Shown here: in pieces, positions 1 to 12,400 of the stretch | How the letters are laid out: every line of letters starts with the position of its first letter | Numbering within the stretch: the stretch's first letter is position 1 | Source: Wyeomyia smithii | Lineage: Eukaryota; Arthropoda; Insecta; Diptera; Culicidae | Assembly: GCF_029784165.1 (NCBI RefSeq) | Contig: NC_073695.1 | Coordinates: 190,491,357 to 190,555,356, forward strand | Direction of reading: 5' to 3' | Length of the DNA: 64,000 nucleotides | Notes under the pieces: model-generated | What the model saw: only the letters and a program-made list of their open reading frames with translations | What the model was told of the DNA's origin: nothing | The model's database searches: none | Translations under genes and position numbers: made by a program

Positions 1-1300
1 TTCTCGCTTCTACGTTTGCTTACGGGAAAACTCATTCAAGTCTCTAAAAAAGTTATTTTTGCTAGGAGCAGAAAAATTCACATAAATGGCTGAAGAGCCA
101 TAAACTTTGTTTTTTTTTCCAATTTGAACTCTAGGGCAAAACCTGTGTTCACCAGCACTATCGAGTTAACTCGAAACTAGAAACTAGAAGATGATATGTT
201 ATTACTAAAAAAAGTTTCTTTCAAGAGATTGAAATTTCGCAATTGTTAACCGCAAGCGCAACATGCGTTGAGTATTAATTATGTTATTTGTTTAAATTTT
301 ATGGTTGGTCTTCAATTTGTTTAATTTGTTTTAATGAAGTTTCGCAAGAGAGTCTTCTCTATTACTTTCTTATTTAGTGTTTAAAGAAATAGAAATTCTT
401 TTCTTACATGTTTAATGAAAATAATGAACATTTACCAATAACCTTGTCTCAAAACGTTTTGAAATTCAATGTTCAGTCCCAGAGGGTTTCCAAATCTTTG
501 CATTGGTAAGAATTTTTTTTAAAATTCAACAGTTGATATGCAGAGTTTGATGTAGACGAATGAAACATATTCACAATCGACACTTAAAAATACATCGTAA
601 GGAGTATGAAAAAAGATGTGTGAATATAAAATCAACTCCTCAAAGATAATTTTGTATTTATATGTATTTCCCTAAACATAACTTTGTATTTAGCACCTAG
701 AAAACCTTGGAAAAACTGGGAATGGTATGACAGATTATAGCTATTGATTCGGTAGTCATATACTATACATTATGATTTGATTACCCAAAAAGTAAAGAAG
801 AATTCAGTAGGGAAAATCTCAAATGAAAACCGACTCCAAATTTAAAAACTGACTTTAAAAATGAAGCATGAAAAAATAGCAAAAACGATTTTATCAAATC
901 AAAAAATATATAAAATTGTACCGGCGTAAAGTTTGTTATTAGGCCAAATCAGTGGATATTCTGTAATTGAATTGAGTGAACCCATTTGACTCTAAATAAT
1001 CGATTCGAAAATGGAAAATCATCAAAAACATGCCGTGTTACAACAACGACGTTACAGTCTGTGAATAATAAACAGCAGGTCAAGTTCCGTATCGGAATGT
1101 TGTGGCTTCGCTTTTTAATAACGTCTTTATCAAAATTTGAAAATTAGAGGGAAAATCGAATGCCCTAGAGCTCAAACCGATAAAAATGGAAGTTTTTAAA
1201 TTTTCAATTATTCCTGAAAATTTTAATGCTCTTAGCCAAATTAGATCAACACAAGCAGACATTCTGTGCGGGATGCAATCAAATTCTGTAGTAGTTGTCT
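1..1300. other. AT-rich unassigned sequence
   Basis: No gene, transposon protein or clear repeat boundary was recognised. The stretch holds short A and T runs and no open frame with coding-like codon use. Confidence 0.6.
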
Positions 1301-1445
1301 AATTTTCACTTTATTTAGTAAACCCCCCACTGTAGGGGCAGCGCAAAGGCGCGATCAGCATAACCGAAATTGAATACTTAACTGCCCTGTTAGTACGCAT
1401 TCACAAAAGCAGTTAGTTCGACTATGCAGAGCTAATATGAAGTCG

Positions 1446-1468
1446 ATTCAATCAATCAATCAATCAAA
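1446..1468. repeat. (AATC)n microsatellite
   Basis: About five uninterrupted copies of the tetranucleotide AATC. It lies in otherwise unassigned sequence between 1300 and 2040 in which I recognised nothing else. Confidence 0.8.
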
Positions 1469-2074
1469 CAGAATCTGGTGCTGGCCAGTCCAGAGAGGCA
1501 AAAGGTTTGTCGTCTCCCAGCTGCCAAGTTGCAACATGATGCAACAGCGAGCAAACGAAATCGCTTGATGTTACAAACCGCAATAAGATACGGGTTAAAA
1601 CCGTTGCGTGTGTGAGAGCACCATTGGTGTTTATTCGCTGGATACACTATCTACTGTCTACTGAACGCAATAATCTGCTTACATGCGACACGGGGACGGG
1701 AACATTTTCTTCAACCAAGCTGCACAACACGACACAAAACATGTTATTTTGTTGCTTCAATGAGAGTGCTATCGGTCCGGCTCGACAGAATGTTCACAAG
1801 AAATCATTTTTGTGCATCCGTGCTACGAAACTGAGGAAAAACTTTAGAAACTGAAAAAAGAGGTGGAGCTAATCAAATGATCGCTCTGAGCCGGAATGAA
1901 GTCACACATATTTTTCAAGTTATATCATTCCACCACGTACGAAAAATAATTCATTCCTATTTTCATCCTGTTGAGCCTGTTTTAGTCGAAGCCGCTCATA
2001 ATAGTTCTGAACAGCGACGACAGCAGTCCTCCCTTAGCAGCAGCGGGAGCGAGCAGTGGGTACCATCGATAGCG

Positions 2075-2330
2075 GATAGCGGCCACAACTGTGGCATGGC
2101 TGCGGATAAGCGTAGCAGTTTCAGCGGATCTCACCATCGATAGCAGCAGGGCCAGCAGATGCAGGTACAGCGGATACCAATGGCGGCCACAACTGTGGCA
2201 TGGCTACGGATAGCGTTGCAGTTGCTCAGCAGTTGGGCCAGCGTATAGCGGCCACAACTGTGGTATGGCTATGCATAGCGTAGCTGTTGCAGCGGGTATA
2301 TCAGCATCAATAGTAGCAGGGTCAGCTGAT
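2075..2330 (+). repeat. Diverged tandem repeat with GCGGCCACAACTGTGG core
   Basis: The core GGCCACAACTGTGGCATGGC occurs near 2082, 2187 and 2251 (the third copy reads GTGGTATGGC), each followed by a GGATA/GCATA-GCGT-AGC-type tail rich in CAG/GCAG. The spacing is irregular (about 105 then 64 bp), so this is an old, decayed tandem array rather than a fresh satellite. The surrounding 2000-2400 is more GC-rich than its neighbours. An open frame at 1877-2143 runs through the array, but its low-complexity S/Q content fits the repeat rather than a gene. Confidence 0.65.
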
Positions 2331-2434
2331 GCAACGACACTCCCTTTACTAAAATGCTGTTTCAGTGTGGTAGCGGGAAGCATCAAGCAGCAGGCTTGCA
2401 TGAAGTGAATACATCATCCAGCAACTTTCTCTAA

Positions 2435-2568
2435 GGCCTCTGCCATAGTAGACGCGAAAAGCGGCGCGAACCGATTCGCTCGGCCGCAGGTTAATGTAGA
2501 GCTCTACTGATGGCTACAGTCGAGCGAATCGGTTCGCGTCGCTTTTCGCGTCTATTATGGCAGAGGCC
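2435..2568. mobile_element. Palindromic MITE, PIF/Harbinger-like, with TAA target duplication
   Basis: The two halves are near-perfect inverted copies: the left end GGCCTCTGCCATAGTAGACG is answered by the right end CGTCTATTATGGCAGAGGCC (given here without intervening bases), and the match continues through the GCGAA...CGATTCGCTCG subterminal block for about 48 bp per arm. The element is flanked by TAA on both sides (2432-2434 and 2569-2571). A 3-bp TWA duplication with GGC-starting ends is the habit of PIF/Harbinger MITEs; the superfamily call is inference. It is too short to encode a transposase. It shares subterminal and core motifs with the element at 3635-3795. Confidence 0.75.
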
Positions 2569-2571
2569 TAA

Positions 2572-3631
2572 TGGGACAGTTGTATCATTTTGTTCAGAAG
2601 AATATTATTGTCGGTAATATTACAGAGATGCGATTGCGTAAATCCGATTTTGAATTGAACAATTGTTCTTTTGAGAACAAATAAAACACTTATTTGAAGA
2701 GTTAATAGCTTTTGGTACCAATAGCAGTATAGTGACAGCCTCAGCGGTAGATGCAGATGCAGCCGGTACTTCCCTGAGGCCGATGTAAAGGTAAATGGGA
2801 GCAGCACGGCGAAACAGTTCGGGTTAGGCTTAGACGCGTATCATTTTTCGTTGCTGATATTCCCCACATGAAACGACGCGCTTTCGTATGACAGCGGTGG
2901 TATTAGCGGTAGATGCATTTGCCAACACTTCCTCCAGTAAAACCGTGTCTAGTTTTCAATGTGAAAACACCTTTCTCATTGTGTTGACCGTGCGTCTTAG
3001 TCCTCACTATTAAGGTAACACAGAGATGTAAGATAAACACTACATCCTATAATAAATTGAACAATTGTCCTTATAAGGACAACAAAATGAATTAATGAAG
3101 ATTTAACTTTGAATTAGAATACTTCTCTCAGGAAGTTCGGCTACATAGGGATGTGAAATGAAAATCTAAAACTGAAAAAAGTGAGATATATTTCAAATGC
3201 TAATAAATCGGTTAGTTTTCGATTGATTTCCTTCGTTTTTGCAGCAATCGATTAAAAAACCTTCTAAGATTCTTACCAAATGCATGAAATTGCAATTTTA
3301 TCATTCGAACTATTGTACTATTGAAAACTCTTAAGCCTTGTCAAAACACAAAATTCGACCTCTAATTGGGCGTTATACCGCGCTTTCCCAAGCACGGTCG
3401 GCAGAGTTATGGACCTAGTAAATTGGGAATGCATCATTTGGCCTATATGAGAGCTTCATCAGATAATAAACAAACATTTCATCGGACATTTAATTGAACA
3501 ACTAAAATTTGAAGAACACAAATGATTATTTGAAGAGTTAATATTTTCTCGTTTTACGCTATAATCCAAAGTTAATTATCTTCATCTACATGCATACTCT
3601 GATTATTATTACGTGTTTGCGTCGCTTAGTG
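2572..3631. other. AT-rich unassigned sequence between two MITEs
   Basis: No gene or recognised element. It separates the two related palindromic MITEs and contains only short, non-coding-like open frames. Confidence 0.55.
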
Positions 3632-3634
3632 TTT

Positions 3635-3795
3635 GGCTACGGTCATGCAGAACGCAAATAACGGCGTGATGCGATTCGGCAAGACGAAATCTGTTGAAAT
3701 GTATAGCTCTACTTCGCCTTAAAAAGAGCAGTACATTTCACCACGGTAAGGCGAATCGCTTCGCGCCGGCATTCGCGTTCTGCATAACCGTAGCC
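3635..3795. mobile_element. Palindromic MITE related to the one at 2435-2568
   Basis: The left end GGCTACGGTCATGCAGAACG and right end CGTTCTGCATAACCGTAGCC form terminal inverted repeats that extend, imperfectly, about 50 bp inward through a GCGAA...CGATTCGC block. TTT lies on both sides (3632-3634 and 3796-3798), which fits a 3-bp duplication, although A/T-only triplets can match by chance. The GCGCGAAGCGATTCGC-type subterminal block and the centre (ATGTATAGCTCTACT here, ATGTAGAGCTCTACT in the first element) are shared with 2435-2568 while the outer 20 bp differ, so both belong to one wider family. Confidence 0.7.
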
Positions 3796-4029
3796 TTTGT
3801 TCCGTTCCCGTTTAATGATGTCGTATTAAATGTGCATATTACAGTTCGGCAGCACCTCAACTTCTCATTTGCACAAAATTTAAAAATATTCAATGAACTT
3901 CATTCAAAATATCAGACGAAAAGAAATTACAATACTGCCAATGAACGGTCAACGTTTATTTACTAGAAAAAATGACTGACACGCAAGCAGCCGGGTTATC
4001 TTTCTTGTAAAAGTATTCTACTTCAACCT

Positions 4030-5640
4030 TGCGGTCGTGGCTTTGCATACAACCTTCTTGTGATTTTTTCAGCCAACCAATCTCCTCTTCCACCTCCAGA
4101 AGATCGGGGGCTGGAATTCTGATGTCTTCTGCTCGTGCACCAAGATCAGTTGCCATACCGTCCTCGCGCTCTACTGCATCGCCGTTTAGATGCTCGTCGA
4201 AGTGCTGCCTCCACCTTTCGATCACCTCACACTCGTCAGTAAGAAGGTTGCCGTCTAAGCTCCTGCACATATCGGCTTGCGGCACGAAGCCTTTACGGGA
4301 GCTGTTCAGCCTTAGGTAGAACTTCCGAGTGTCGTTAGCTTGGTACAGCTCTTCCATCGCTACGCGATCTCGGTCCTCTTGCTGGCGCTTCTTCCTTCGG
4401 AGGACTGAGTTTTGGCTGTTCCGTGCCTGTCGGTATCGTTCCACGTTCGCTCTCGTGCGGTGTTGCAGCATTCTCGCCCGTGCTGCATTCTTCTCCTCGA
4501 CTAACCGTTTGCATTCGCCGTCAAACCAGTCATTTCTATAATTCGGGGCCCTTGTACCTAGTAGCGCTACAGCAGTGCTTCCTATGGCGGATCTCTGTCT
4601 GTTGGTCGGGTGATCTCCAGGTGGATTTGAGGATATCTTTGCGGGGGAAGAAGGTACTTCGGACTACCATACCACGGGAGGCCGCAAAGTTTACGCACCG
4701 ATGGCCGTTATCATTAGACACGGCATGCAAGCTATCCGGTCCGATTACCGGTCTGTACATTGCCTCCTGGCCTACCTTAGCATTCATGTCCCCAATAACG
4801 ATTTTCACGTCCCGTCGCGGGCAGCTATCGTAGACCTGCTCCAGCTGCGCGTAGAACGCTTCCTTCTCGTCGTCGGGTCTTCCTTCATGTGGGCAGTGCA
4901 CGTTGATGATGCTGTAGTTGAAGAACCGGCCCTTTATCCTCAACTTGCACATCCTTGCGTTGATCAGCTGTCACCCCATCACGCGTTGGCGCATCTTACC
5001 CAGTACTATGAAGCCGGTTCCCAGCTCGCTGGTGGTGCCACAGCTCTGGTAGAAAGTAGCCGCCCGGTGCCCGCTTCTTCATACCTTCTGTGCTGTCCAA
5101 CAAAGTTCCTGCAGCGCTACGACTTCGAAGTTGCGTGGATGTAGCTCGTCATAGATTATCCTGTCGCATCCTGGAAAGCAGAGCGATTTGCAGTTCCATG
5201 TCCCAAGTTTCCAATCGTAGTCCTTATTTCGTTGCCTAGGTCTATGCCGATTGTTCCGATCCGTATTATCTCTTACGTTGTTTGTAACATGTTGTTTTCC
5301 GGGGCGGCTTGTTGGGCCTTCCCCAACCCCCTGTCTCGCCGGGGGACCATCGTGTCAGTTCTGTTTAGAGTCCCACGCTGCCACCAGGACGTTGATCAGC
5401 CGCTCCTAACATGGAGATCAGACGCTGTTTTGAGCCGCACCATCTTGGTGAACAGACGCTCAGGTTGGCGAAGCATTTCCTCTACCGCAGGAATATGGTT
5501 TACGCGCCAATGATCGCGTCGCACCTTCTCACTTAGCTATTGTCGGATGACAACATTGTCCAGGCAACACCAACCAGTTGTATCAATGTTCCAACCGGCA
5601 GTCTAGTGTAATCATATGACTCGCGGAGGTGTGAGATAGG
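4030..5640 (-). pseudogene. RTE-clade (JAM1-like) non-LTR retrotransposon, copy A, 5' part only
   Basis: Read on the minus strand this starts in the untranslated/N-terminal part (5640-5210), enters an APE-type endonuclease (LGTWNCKSL near 5200, VALQEL near 5115, then IINVHCPHEGRPDDEKEAFY and IVIGDMNAKVG between about 4930 and 4770), and continues into the linker before the reverse transcriptase (WFDGECKRLVEEKNAARARM, NDTRKFY, then APDLLEVEEEI near 4090). It stops just short of the RT domain. Defects: one in-frame stop near 4970, and loss of the C-terminal endonuclease IDHVLIDG block (present in copy B near 16930), so the frame jumps from the DQQT segment towards the linker. Endonuclease nicking of target DNA is the known role of this domain. 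The copy cannot be active. Confidence 0.85.
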
Positions 5641-6314
5641 AACTTGTGAGGGCCGAAGCTATGTTCGACGCTCCTTCCAGGTTGTCAACTCACCATTTGT
5701 TGCCTAATTTTATCCATCCATCCAATTTTAGCATCTTTCATCATGTACATGTCGAATAATAACACATTTCCTATAGTGCGTGATCAATTTCATCCTAATT
5801 CATCTCGTCGGATCTTATAAAGTTATCGAATTTTTTTCATAAAGGTAACGACACAATTAAAACAGCTAGAAGAGGTTTTTTTTGAGAGCATACCAGTATT
5901 CATTTTAATATAAAGGTACTATTTTGGAATAAACTATTTCGAAGGATAAATTAACCTTCTGAAAGAACCTTAAAAAACCCAAATCAATCCACCTAGCGGT
6001 GAGACCCAGCCTTTCTCATCCGAACTTATTATTTGTTTGAATAGACTACACCAACACTCCAGTTTTGAGAAAAAAATATACCTTGATAATATTTGCTGGA
6101 TTTAGTTTTCACTAAATAACAATGTTTTGGCAGCCAACAGTGAAACTATACCGAACATTTTAAACATAACATTCAAACACATACGAACATACATTAACAC
6201 ATGCAAATAACATGAAATAAAAATGCTTCAAAATATATGACGCGAATTTTTTTTTATCGTAGTATAATCGAAACGTCACTGTACTCATATTTAGGTTGGA
6301 CTCGTTTATACCTA

Positions 6315-6508
6315 CACTGAGGTCGCTTTTTACGCGGGTTGTTTTTATGCGTTTTTTTTTTCAACGGGATGTTTTCACAATAACGGGGGTTATTTTTACT
6401 CGATCCGGAAGATTATTTGTACGCTGTATCAAATAAGTTTAATATAAATATATCTAATCTAATCTTTCAAATGCGGTACAACCAACCACGTAAAAAGCGA
6501 CCCCAGTG
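6315..6508. mobile_element. 194-bp MITE, Tc1/mariner-like, TA-flanked
   Basis: The left end CACTGAGGTCGCTTTTTACG and the right end CGTAAAAAGCGACCCCAGTG are inverted copies with one mismatch over 20 bp, and further weaker pairing inside. TA dinucleotides abut both ends (6313-6314 and 6509-6510). CACTG/CAGTG ends with TA duplication are typical of Tc1/mariner-type MITEs, so mobilisation by a Tc1/mariner transposase is inferred. It sits inside the larger periodic repeat and is therefore younger than it. Confidence 0.75.
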
Positions 6509-7307
6509 TATTTCATTCGATGAACTATCATTTTAGATTCGATTATTAAAGTAGGATTTTATTTCGAATATGACTTTTTTTTCACAACTTTTGAACCACC
6601 GAATCAATCGTTTATCAGTTAACCCTTAACTAGTCCGTTAATCTGATAACAATATTGTTCAAATCGGTTGTGTAGTTTCTGAGATAATGAAGTTCCGTGA
6701 TTTTCACACTTTGATACATTACAGACGAAGTTACACTCGGACTACAGTAAAATTCAATAGAGCGATAGAAGGCAGCTAGACCTTTCATTTGACATTAATT
6801 TTGTGGGAATCGGTTCAGCCATCTCTGAGAAAAGAGAGTGAGTTTAAGTAGTATTCGGAATATGTTTGTCTTCACAGCTGGATTTCACATTTTTAAACAT
6901 AACAGGCAAAGCAAAAGTTCGATTGCAAAAAAATCAATAACGTTTTATTGGGCAACTAGACTTTCCATATGATACTGATTTTATGAAAATCGGTCCAGCC
7001 ATCTCAGAGAAACATGAGTGAGATTAAGTTGTCTCCAGAACACGTTTCTTTTCATAACTTTTGAACCACATGTCCAATCTTTATGAAATTCAAAAGTTGA
7101 AGGTTTCTTAGGTTGTGTGGTGTAGTTTTTGAGATAACGAACTTAAGTGATTTTCACATTTTGATAAATAACATACAAGCTGAAAATCCGATTAAAATAA
7201 ACTTTGATAGGGTTTTATGGGGCAACTAGATAGACCCTTCATTTGAGAGTAATTTTATAAAAATCGGTCCAGCCATCTCCAAGAAAATCGAGTGAGATTG
7301 AAAAGTT

Positions 7308-7350
7308 GCACATAGACACACACATACACATAAACATACACACACATACA
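7308..7350. repeat. CA-rich imperfect microsatellite
   Basis: A run of ACACACAY units interrupted by TA and AA. Open frames across it translate to meaningless cysteine/valine or histidine/threonine runs. Confidence 0.8.
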
Positions 7351-7464
7351 GAAAATGCTCAGCTCGCCAAACTGAGTCGAGTGATATATGCCATTCGGCC
7401 TTTTGGAGCACTTTTATACTTTCGGTTTTGCCAGATGGCTATACCTTTTTAGGAGAAAAGCAAA

Positions 7465-8750
7465 AATCAGTAGATTTTATTTTTGAATTCGAATTTTTGA
7501 TAACTTTTCAATACTGAAAGTTGGTTCTATAGTTTTTTCTTTTACTTACTAAAACGTTTTATCTTTGACTTGACAAATTGTGAAAAATGCAGAAAAATAT
7601 ACAGCTATTTACTAGTTCAATTTTGTTCATTGTCATTTTGTATCATTAAATAACGTAGCTGCTCGGACAATACCAATAAAAGCAGCATCGTAAGCTTGAA
7701 ACGTACAAACCTTTATCTGGTTTTCCCAGAGAAACTTAAGTCGAAAGATAATCTGAAAATCAGCCTCACACAGATTTGCTGTTTGTGGATACACCGATTT
7801 CTGTCGAAAGTTGATAATAATTGAATTCAAGTTTAATTGAATTGTTTGAGTGGAATTAATTAAGTTCAGTTTTTTCGTTTTATAGTTAAACTTACTTTAA
7901 ACATTGAGAGCTAATGTAACGGTAGTGATCTCTCGACGACAGGAACTGTCCAATAAATTTGGCAGAGTAACGTTTTGAAGGTCATTCGTCTTGAACCACT
8001 ATGATAAAATAATTTGCAGCCGAATTCACTTGCTGTGGACACTCCACGAAATCAAACTACTCAGAAGTGTCTAGACGTTTTTGTGTTAGATCTACTTCGA
8101 TGTTACCGGTACCAGCTCTAAGCTAATGCAGCACTGCAGTTGTGGTAGCTGCCGGGCGCCAGCAGTTCAGTACTGACCATCTCTCGATCGGTTTGCCCAT
8201 GAATACGCAGTAGCGTGAAGAGTGAAAGTTGTTTTCCGTGTGCGGATTTTCAAAACTATGGCCGCAGCCGGCATATGCTGCAGCACCGGTTTGAGCATCG
8301 GATCAATCCGGACTTGGCAAACTGCATGCTGGTCGAGTCGAGGCAAAAGACGGATCAGTCTCGTAATATTCAAATCCCACCTACCGGTTCGCACGGTTCG
8401 TATATGATGGTTTATGGCGCTAATCAAGCCCGGTCCACTGGCAGTGTGTTTGTGTCATCTTCGGTGTTGACTATTTTCTCGGATACTGCTCAGCACTTAT
8501 TTACCTATTTTTTAGCCGTATCTGTTGGGCACTGGTAAACTCTGACATTTTGATTAATAGATAACACTTCATGTTGAATTTGGCATAGCCTGACTTGCAG
8601 TGAGACAATGCAATTCATACACGAACCAAAAATAATCGGTTCGAGCATTCCGGAGTGCTTCTACTCATTGTATCAAGTGCAGTGTCGTAAGAGTGTTTTT
8701 CTGCGGAAGTTATAATAAACGAAGAATGATGTTTTTTTTGCTTTGGTTGT
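7465..8750. other. Unassigned sequence with a GC-richer island at 8.0-8.5 kb
   Basis: Between about 8080 and 8450 base composition rises and open frames exist on both strands, but none has a recognisable domain and they overlap each other. Nothing firmer can be supported. Confidence 0.4.
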
Positions 8751-8757
8751 CAGCTGA

Positions 8758-9033
8758 AGACTTCCCTCGAGCAAAAAAAAAAAAAACTCTCAGCCGCGTA
8801 AGTCACGTCCGAGCCAGAACATCACGGCGTACGCTCCAAACAACGCATCCAGTAATTGGATGAGGTTCACTGTGAAGGAGCTTTGCTCAAGGCAGCTTGT
8901 GACAACGGAATTCGGTAATGAGCCAAGCATCGTTCGTATCGACGAGTATAAATCTGACGATCCTCGCGGTTTCAGAAAACTTTCCATCCATAATGAAGGA
9001 ATAAAATTTACCAAAAATAGCATATTATGTTAG
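8758..9033 (+). CDS. Unrecognised short ORF, possible exon
   Basis: An open frame of 91 codons from just after a stop at 8755-8757 to a TAG at 9031-9033; the first ATG is at 8860 and gives 57 residues starting MRFTVKELCSRQLVTTEFGN. Residue composition is ordinary for a globular protein, and many codon third positions between 8780 and 8980 are G or C although the neighbourhood is AT-rich, which favours coding. The frame begins with a lysine run encoded by a 14-A tract, so a splice acceptor or a different start may apply. No family was recognised. An opposing frame on the minus strand (8790-9023) covers the same bases. It may be an exon, a domesticated fragment, or chance. Confidence 0.3.
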   Translation, partial: RLPSSKKKKNSQPRKSRPSQNITAYAPNNASSNWMRFTVKELCSRQLVTTEFGNEPSIVRIDEYKSDDPRGFRKLSIHNEGIKFTKNSILC

Positions 9034-9397
9034 GCTGGCGTAGCCAGCTTCCAAGCCATCGTAAACAGTTTCGTTATTGCCAAACTTATGCAAATGATCG
9101 GCAGCGCACAGTGGGGCGACTCCATACAAAGGCTGGCCAAGCAAAAAAAGTGTCGATAAATGCGACAAAAACTTGGTATCTACATAATTTTGGGGCGCTG
9201 AACACGAATTTGGCATCAATTTTTTATATGAGGCCATCCATAAAGCACGAAATCCAATTTTTAATATTTTTTGGCACTTATTTTCTTTTTTATAGAATTA
9301 AATGATTTTTGTCCACAAGTAGTGCCACCGGGCGTCCTTCACATTAAAAAAAAATACGTAATTTATGAACGACCCCTCGAACTAAACAAATTTGGCC

Positions 9398-9400
<3 letters not shown>

Positions 9401-9483
<83 letters not shown>
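9401..9483. repeat. (AT)n microsatellite, about 41 units
   Basis: An uninterrupted alternating AT tract. Any open frame through it (tyrosine/isoleucine alternation) is an artefact. Confidence 0.95.
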
Positions 9484-9485
<2 letters not shown>

Positions 9486-9489
9486 ATAA

Positions 9490-12400
9490 TAAACTGAAAC
9501 AACATAAATAATACAAACTAATTACAAATTGAAAAAATTATCATCAGCATCATCATCTTCTGCTGTGATCGCTTAAATTTCGTGTTGAATTGTTTCCAGA
9601 AAATTTGAAGTTCATTATACTTATCAGCAGGAAAAATGTATTTCACTGCAATTTTCATTTCTTCTAGTAATTTTCGATGTTTCATTGTATCATATATATT
9701 TTATCTTTCTAATCCGGTTCCCATGGTTGAAAGAGGACATTTAAATACATGTATAACATCATGAATTGATAACTTACTAGACAATAAATTCGGTAATGCC
9801 GCTGAAGTCAAAGGCTCCATAATAAAATGCAACGAATTTATGATTTTGAAAACCAAGACACTGGAATGACACAACGTTCAAAATGAATACGAAAAGATGC
9901 GGAGGGCGACGACTGTTCTTTGTTTTTTTTTTTCTCATAAAGCAAAATGTGTGCTTTACTTTTGTAAACAAACGAGTGCGAAGCACAAGCAATCTTCAGA
10001 CGGGCTATTGTTAGCCGGAGTTTGGTGGTATGAATTTGCCGCTAGTATTTGACACTTCAATCAATTTAGCGAATTTCATGATCATAAATTGAAAAGGGCT
10101 GAATGTTTTTAATATTGTTTTGAATTTGCAGAAAGTGATAAAGTTTGACATAATTAAGATTTCTTAAAAATTTGTTTACTGTTTTCTTGTTTAACACTTA
10201 TTTCATAACTTTTCATTGATAAATTTTGTGATTTTTGCCCAAATTTTTATTTTATCCTTACGGATTGAGTACGATAACATAAATCTTCATAAATGAGGTA
10301 TCATGGTTATGATTAAAATTAATCCTGGATGAAATTTCAACTTCAAAAATAAAAACTAAAAAAATCTGCTATCGCTTTCTTCACTAAAGTGACAATTTGC
10401 GCAGTTTTGCGCAGCAGCGGGCAGTATGCATTTGAAAGCTTCCTTTTTTACCTAAATTTTGAATGTAGTCACAACCGTGGCAAACTGCGGCAACTAAACT
10501 TTTAAGCTACTTTTCTACAAAAAAATACGTTTTTTTTCAATTTTTTCTAGTGGCAGGCCTACTATGATTAAATTTTACTATATCTAATGAAAAGGGTTTG
10601 TTTTGCACAATATTTACAACAACTTTTCCTTTGATGTCAAAAAAATCCAAGCTATCATTGAAGCTACAAAGCGTTTCAAAGTAATGCACTTTTTTTCAAA
10701 AAAATGTCAAAAAACGTCAGTTCGCCAAGCTTTGAAAAGTCATAAAAAATTCAGATTTCATGATATTGCGCCCAAATTTTGGATTTAGACATTTGAATGT
10801 TATAGCAATAAAAGAAAAATATTATGAAACAGCTAACGAAAAAAAATTTTTTTTGGCTGATGGCCAGCGATTCCCCACTGTGCAGCGGTTTACCATGGCA
10901 CTTAGAGAAAGAAAAACAAAAACAACCATTCAGCGATGGCACAAGAGATGTGTCGTTGAAACGTTTTTCACACACCTGCAAATACACATACTAGATGTTG
11001 GAGTAGAGTTGTTTGCGTGTTACTTTCAGGTTGTTGATGACAACAACTGAAAATGCTAAGATATGCTTATTTTAAATGCTTTCTTGAATTCCATGATGGT
11101 GTTTTGGTGACAAGTTTATTTTCGATAAAATGCTGAAAAATAAAATTGGTTATGTGAAGAGTCGGTAACAAAACAAACTTTCTTCTTCTTAAACTGTTAG
11201 GAGAAGAATCTAAATCTTTAAGATTCGGGTTTTTTTTAAGTAAACTGAATATGTTTAATTTTATTTTGCTCCACGTCGAAAAATCACTGAAATGCTCCAC
11301 GTCTAAAAATCACTAAAATGGTTGGATATGTTTCCATGTCAAATAAAACCAGTTGTTTCTAGTTTTGGTAGAAATTTCTCGATACATGTCACATGCATGG
11401 TACTATTTAGAAAAAGAACTGTATCTGTTTCTTTAAAAACGTTAGTTTCGCTAGTTTTGATACAAATAGGGCCACCCTAATATTTATTTTGTTAAAAGAA
11501 GCGCCTTTCCAAACACAAAATATTTTTTAAATACACTACAAACCCAACAACAGCCGTTTTTGCACAAAATATTAAATGCCGCTAAATCGACGATCTGGAC
11601 CACTGTGCAGTGTAATGATTTCGTCTTTCAGAAAAAAATATGCACAGGAAAAAACTGTTTTGAAAACAAATAAATAAAAAATATTCAAAATTATTTATCT
11701 CAAAAAGTTAAGTTTTTAAAATCCAAAATTCGTTCATAAAAACTGCAAAAGATTATTCGAACATTGACGGATGTTTGATCATGTAGAATTGAGAAAAAAT
11801 GTACAATTTTCAAAGCAATTTTTTCCATATTATTTTAGTAATTTTAAAAGAAATCTACATGGCAAAAAAATCTTTTTGAAAAATTGTTAAAATAATAATC
11901 ATAAATTAAATGTTTGGAAAAACTATTTTTTTGAAGATCTGAATTTGTTTCAAAAACCCTACACATTGTTACTGAACATCGTTGCTTTTTTGAGCTTGGA
12001 TGAATCAAAACTAAAATAAATAAATTTCTAAAAAAACAGTGCTTTTTACCAGAGTAGGCAGTGTGACTTTGCACTCGTATCCAAGTGAGTTTGAAAACTT
12101 ACTTGCACATCAATTCTTGGTTGCACGTAAACCCTACTAACAGTGCACTTGAGTAAGATTTGAGTTTGAATCCTGCATAACAACAATCGCATAGAAATCG
12201 AATTTCGATGAAATTCGCGCCGCGTCTGCTGCAACAGTTTGTTGAGTTGTCCTTTGAAAGCATAAATTTGATCTAAAAACAAAAATCATCGCGTCACATC
12301 ATCGCCTGCATCGTTGAAAACATCGTGCACTTGAAGCATTGCATGCCCTTAAACTCAATCGATCAGAGTGTGTGGTGCAAAAAAACTCAAACTCTTGTGA

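Larger units (their letters stand above)
5990..7460. repeat. Dispersed mosquito-type repeat with diverged internal units
   Basis: A block with recurring phrases: CGGTYCAGCCATCTC appears near 6811, 6991 and 7265, 'CACAACTTTTGAACCAC'-like sequence near 6580 and 7055, and 'GTGTAGTTTYTGAGATAA' near 6668 and 7122. The spacing (180 and 274 bp; about 450 bp for the longer phrases) suggests a long unit, one copy of which has lost sequence. It ends in a CA-rich tract and a 'CAGCTCGCCAAACTGAGTCGAGTG' type segment (split here: CAGCTCGCCAAACTGA then GTCGAGTG). It looks like one of the very common non-coding repeats of culicine genomes; no coding capacity is visible. Confidence 0.6.

Noticed and set aside
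9271..9489. ORF ending in a tyrosine/isoleucine run
   Set aside because: Translation of the (AT)n microsatellite.
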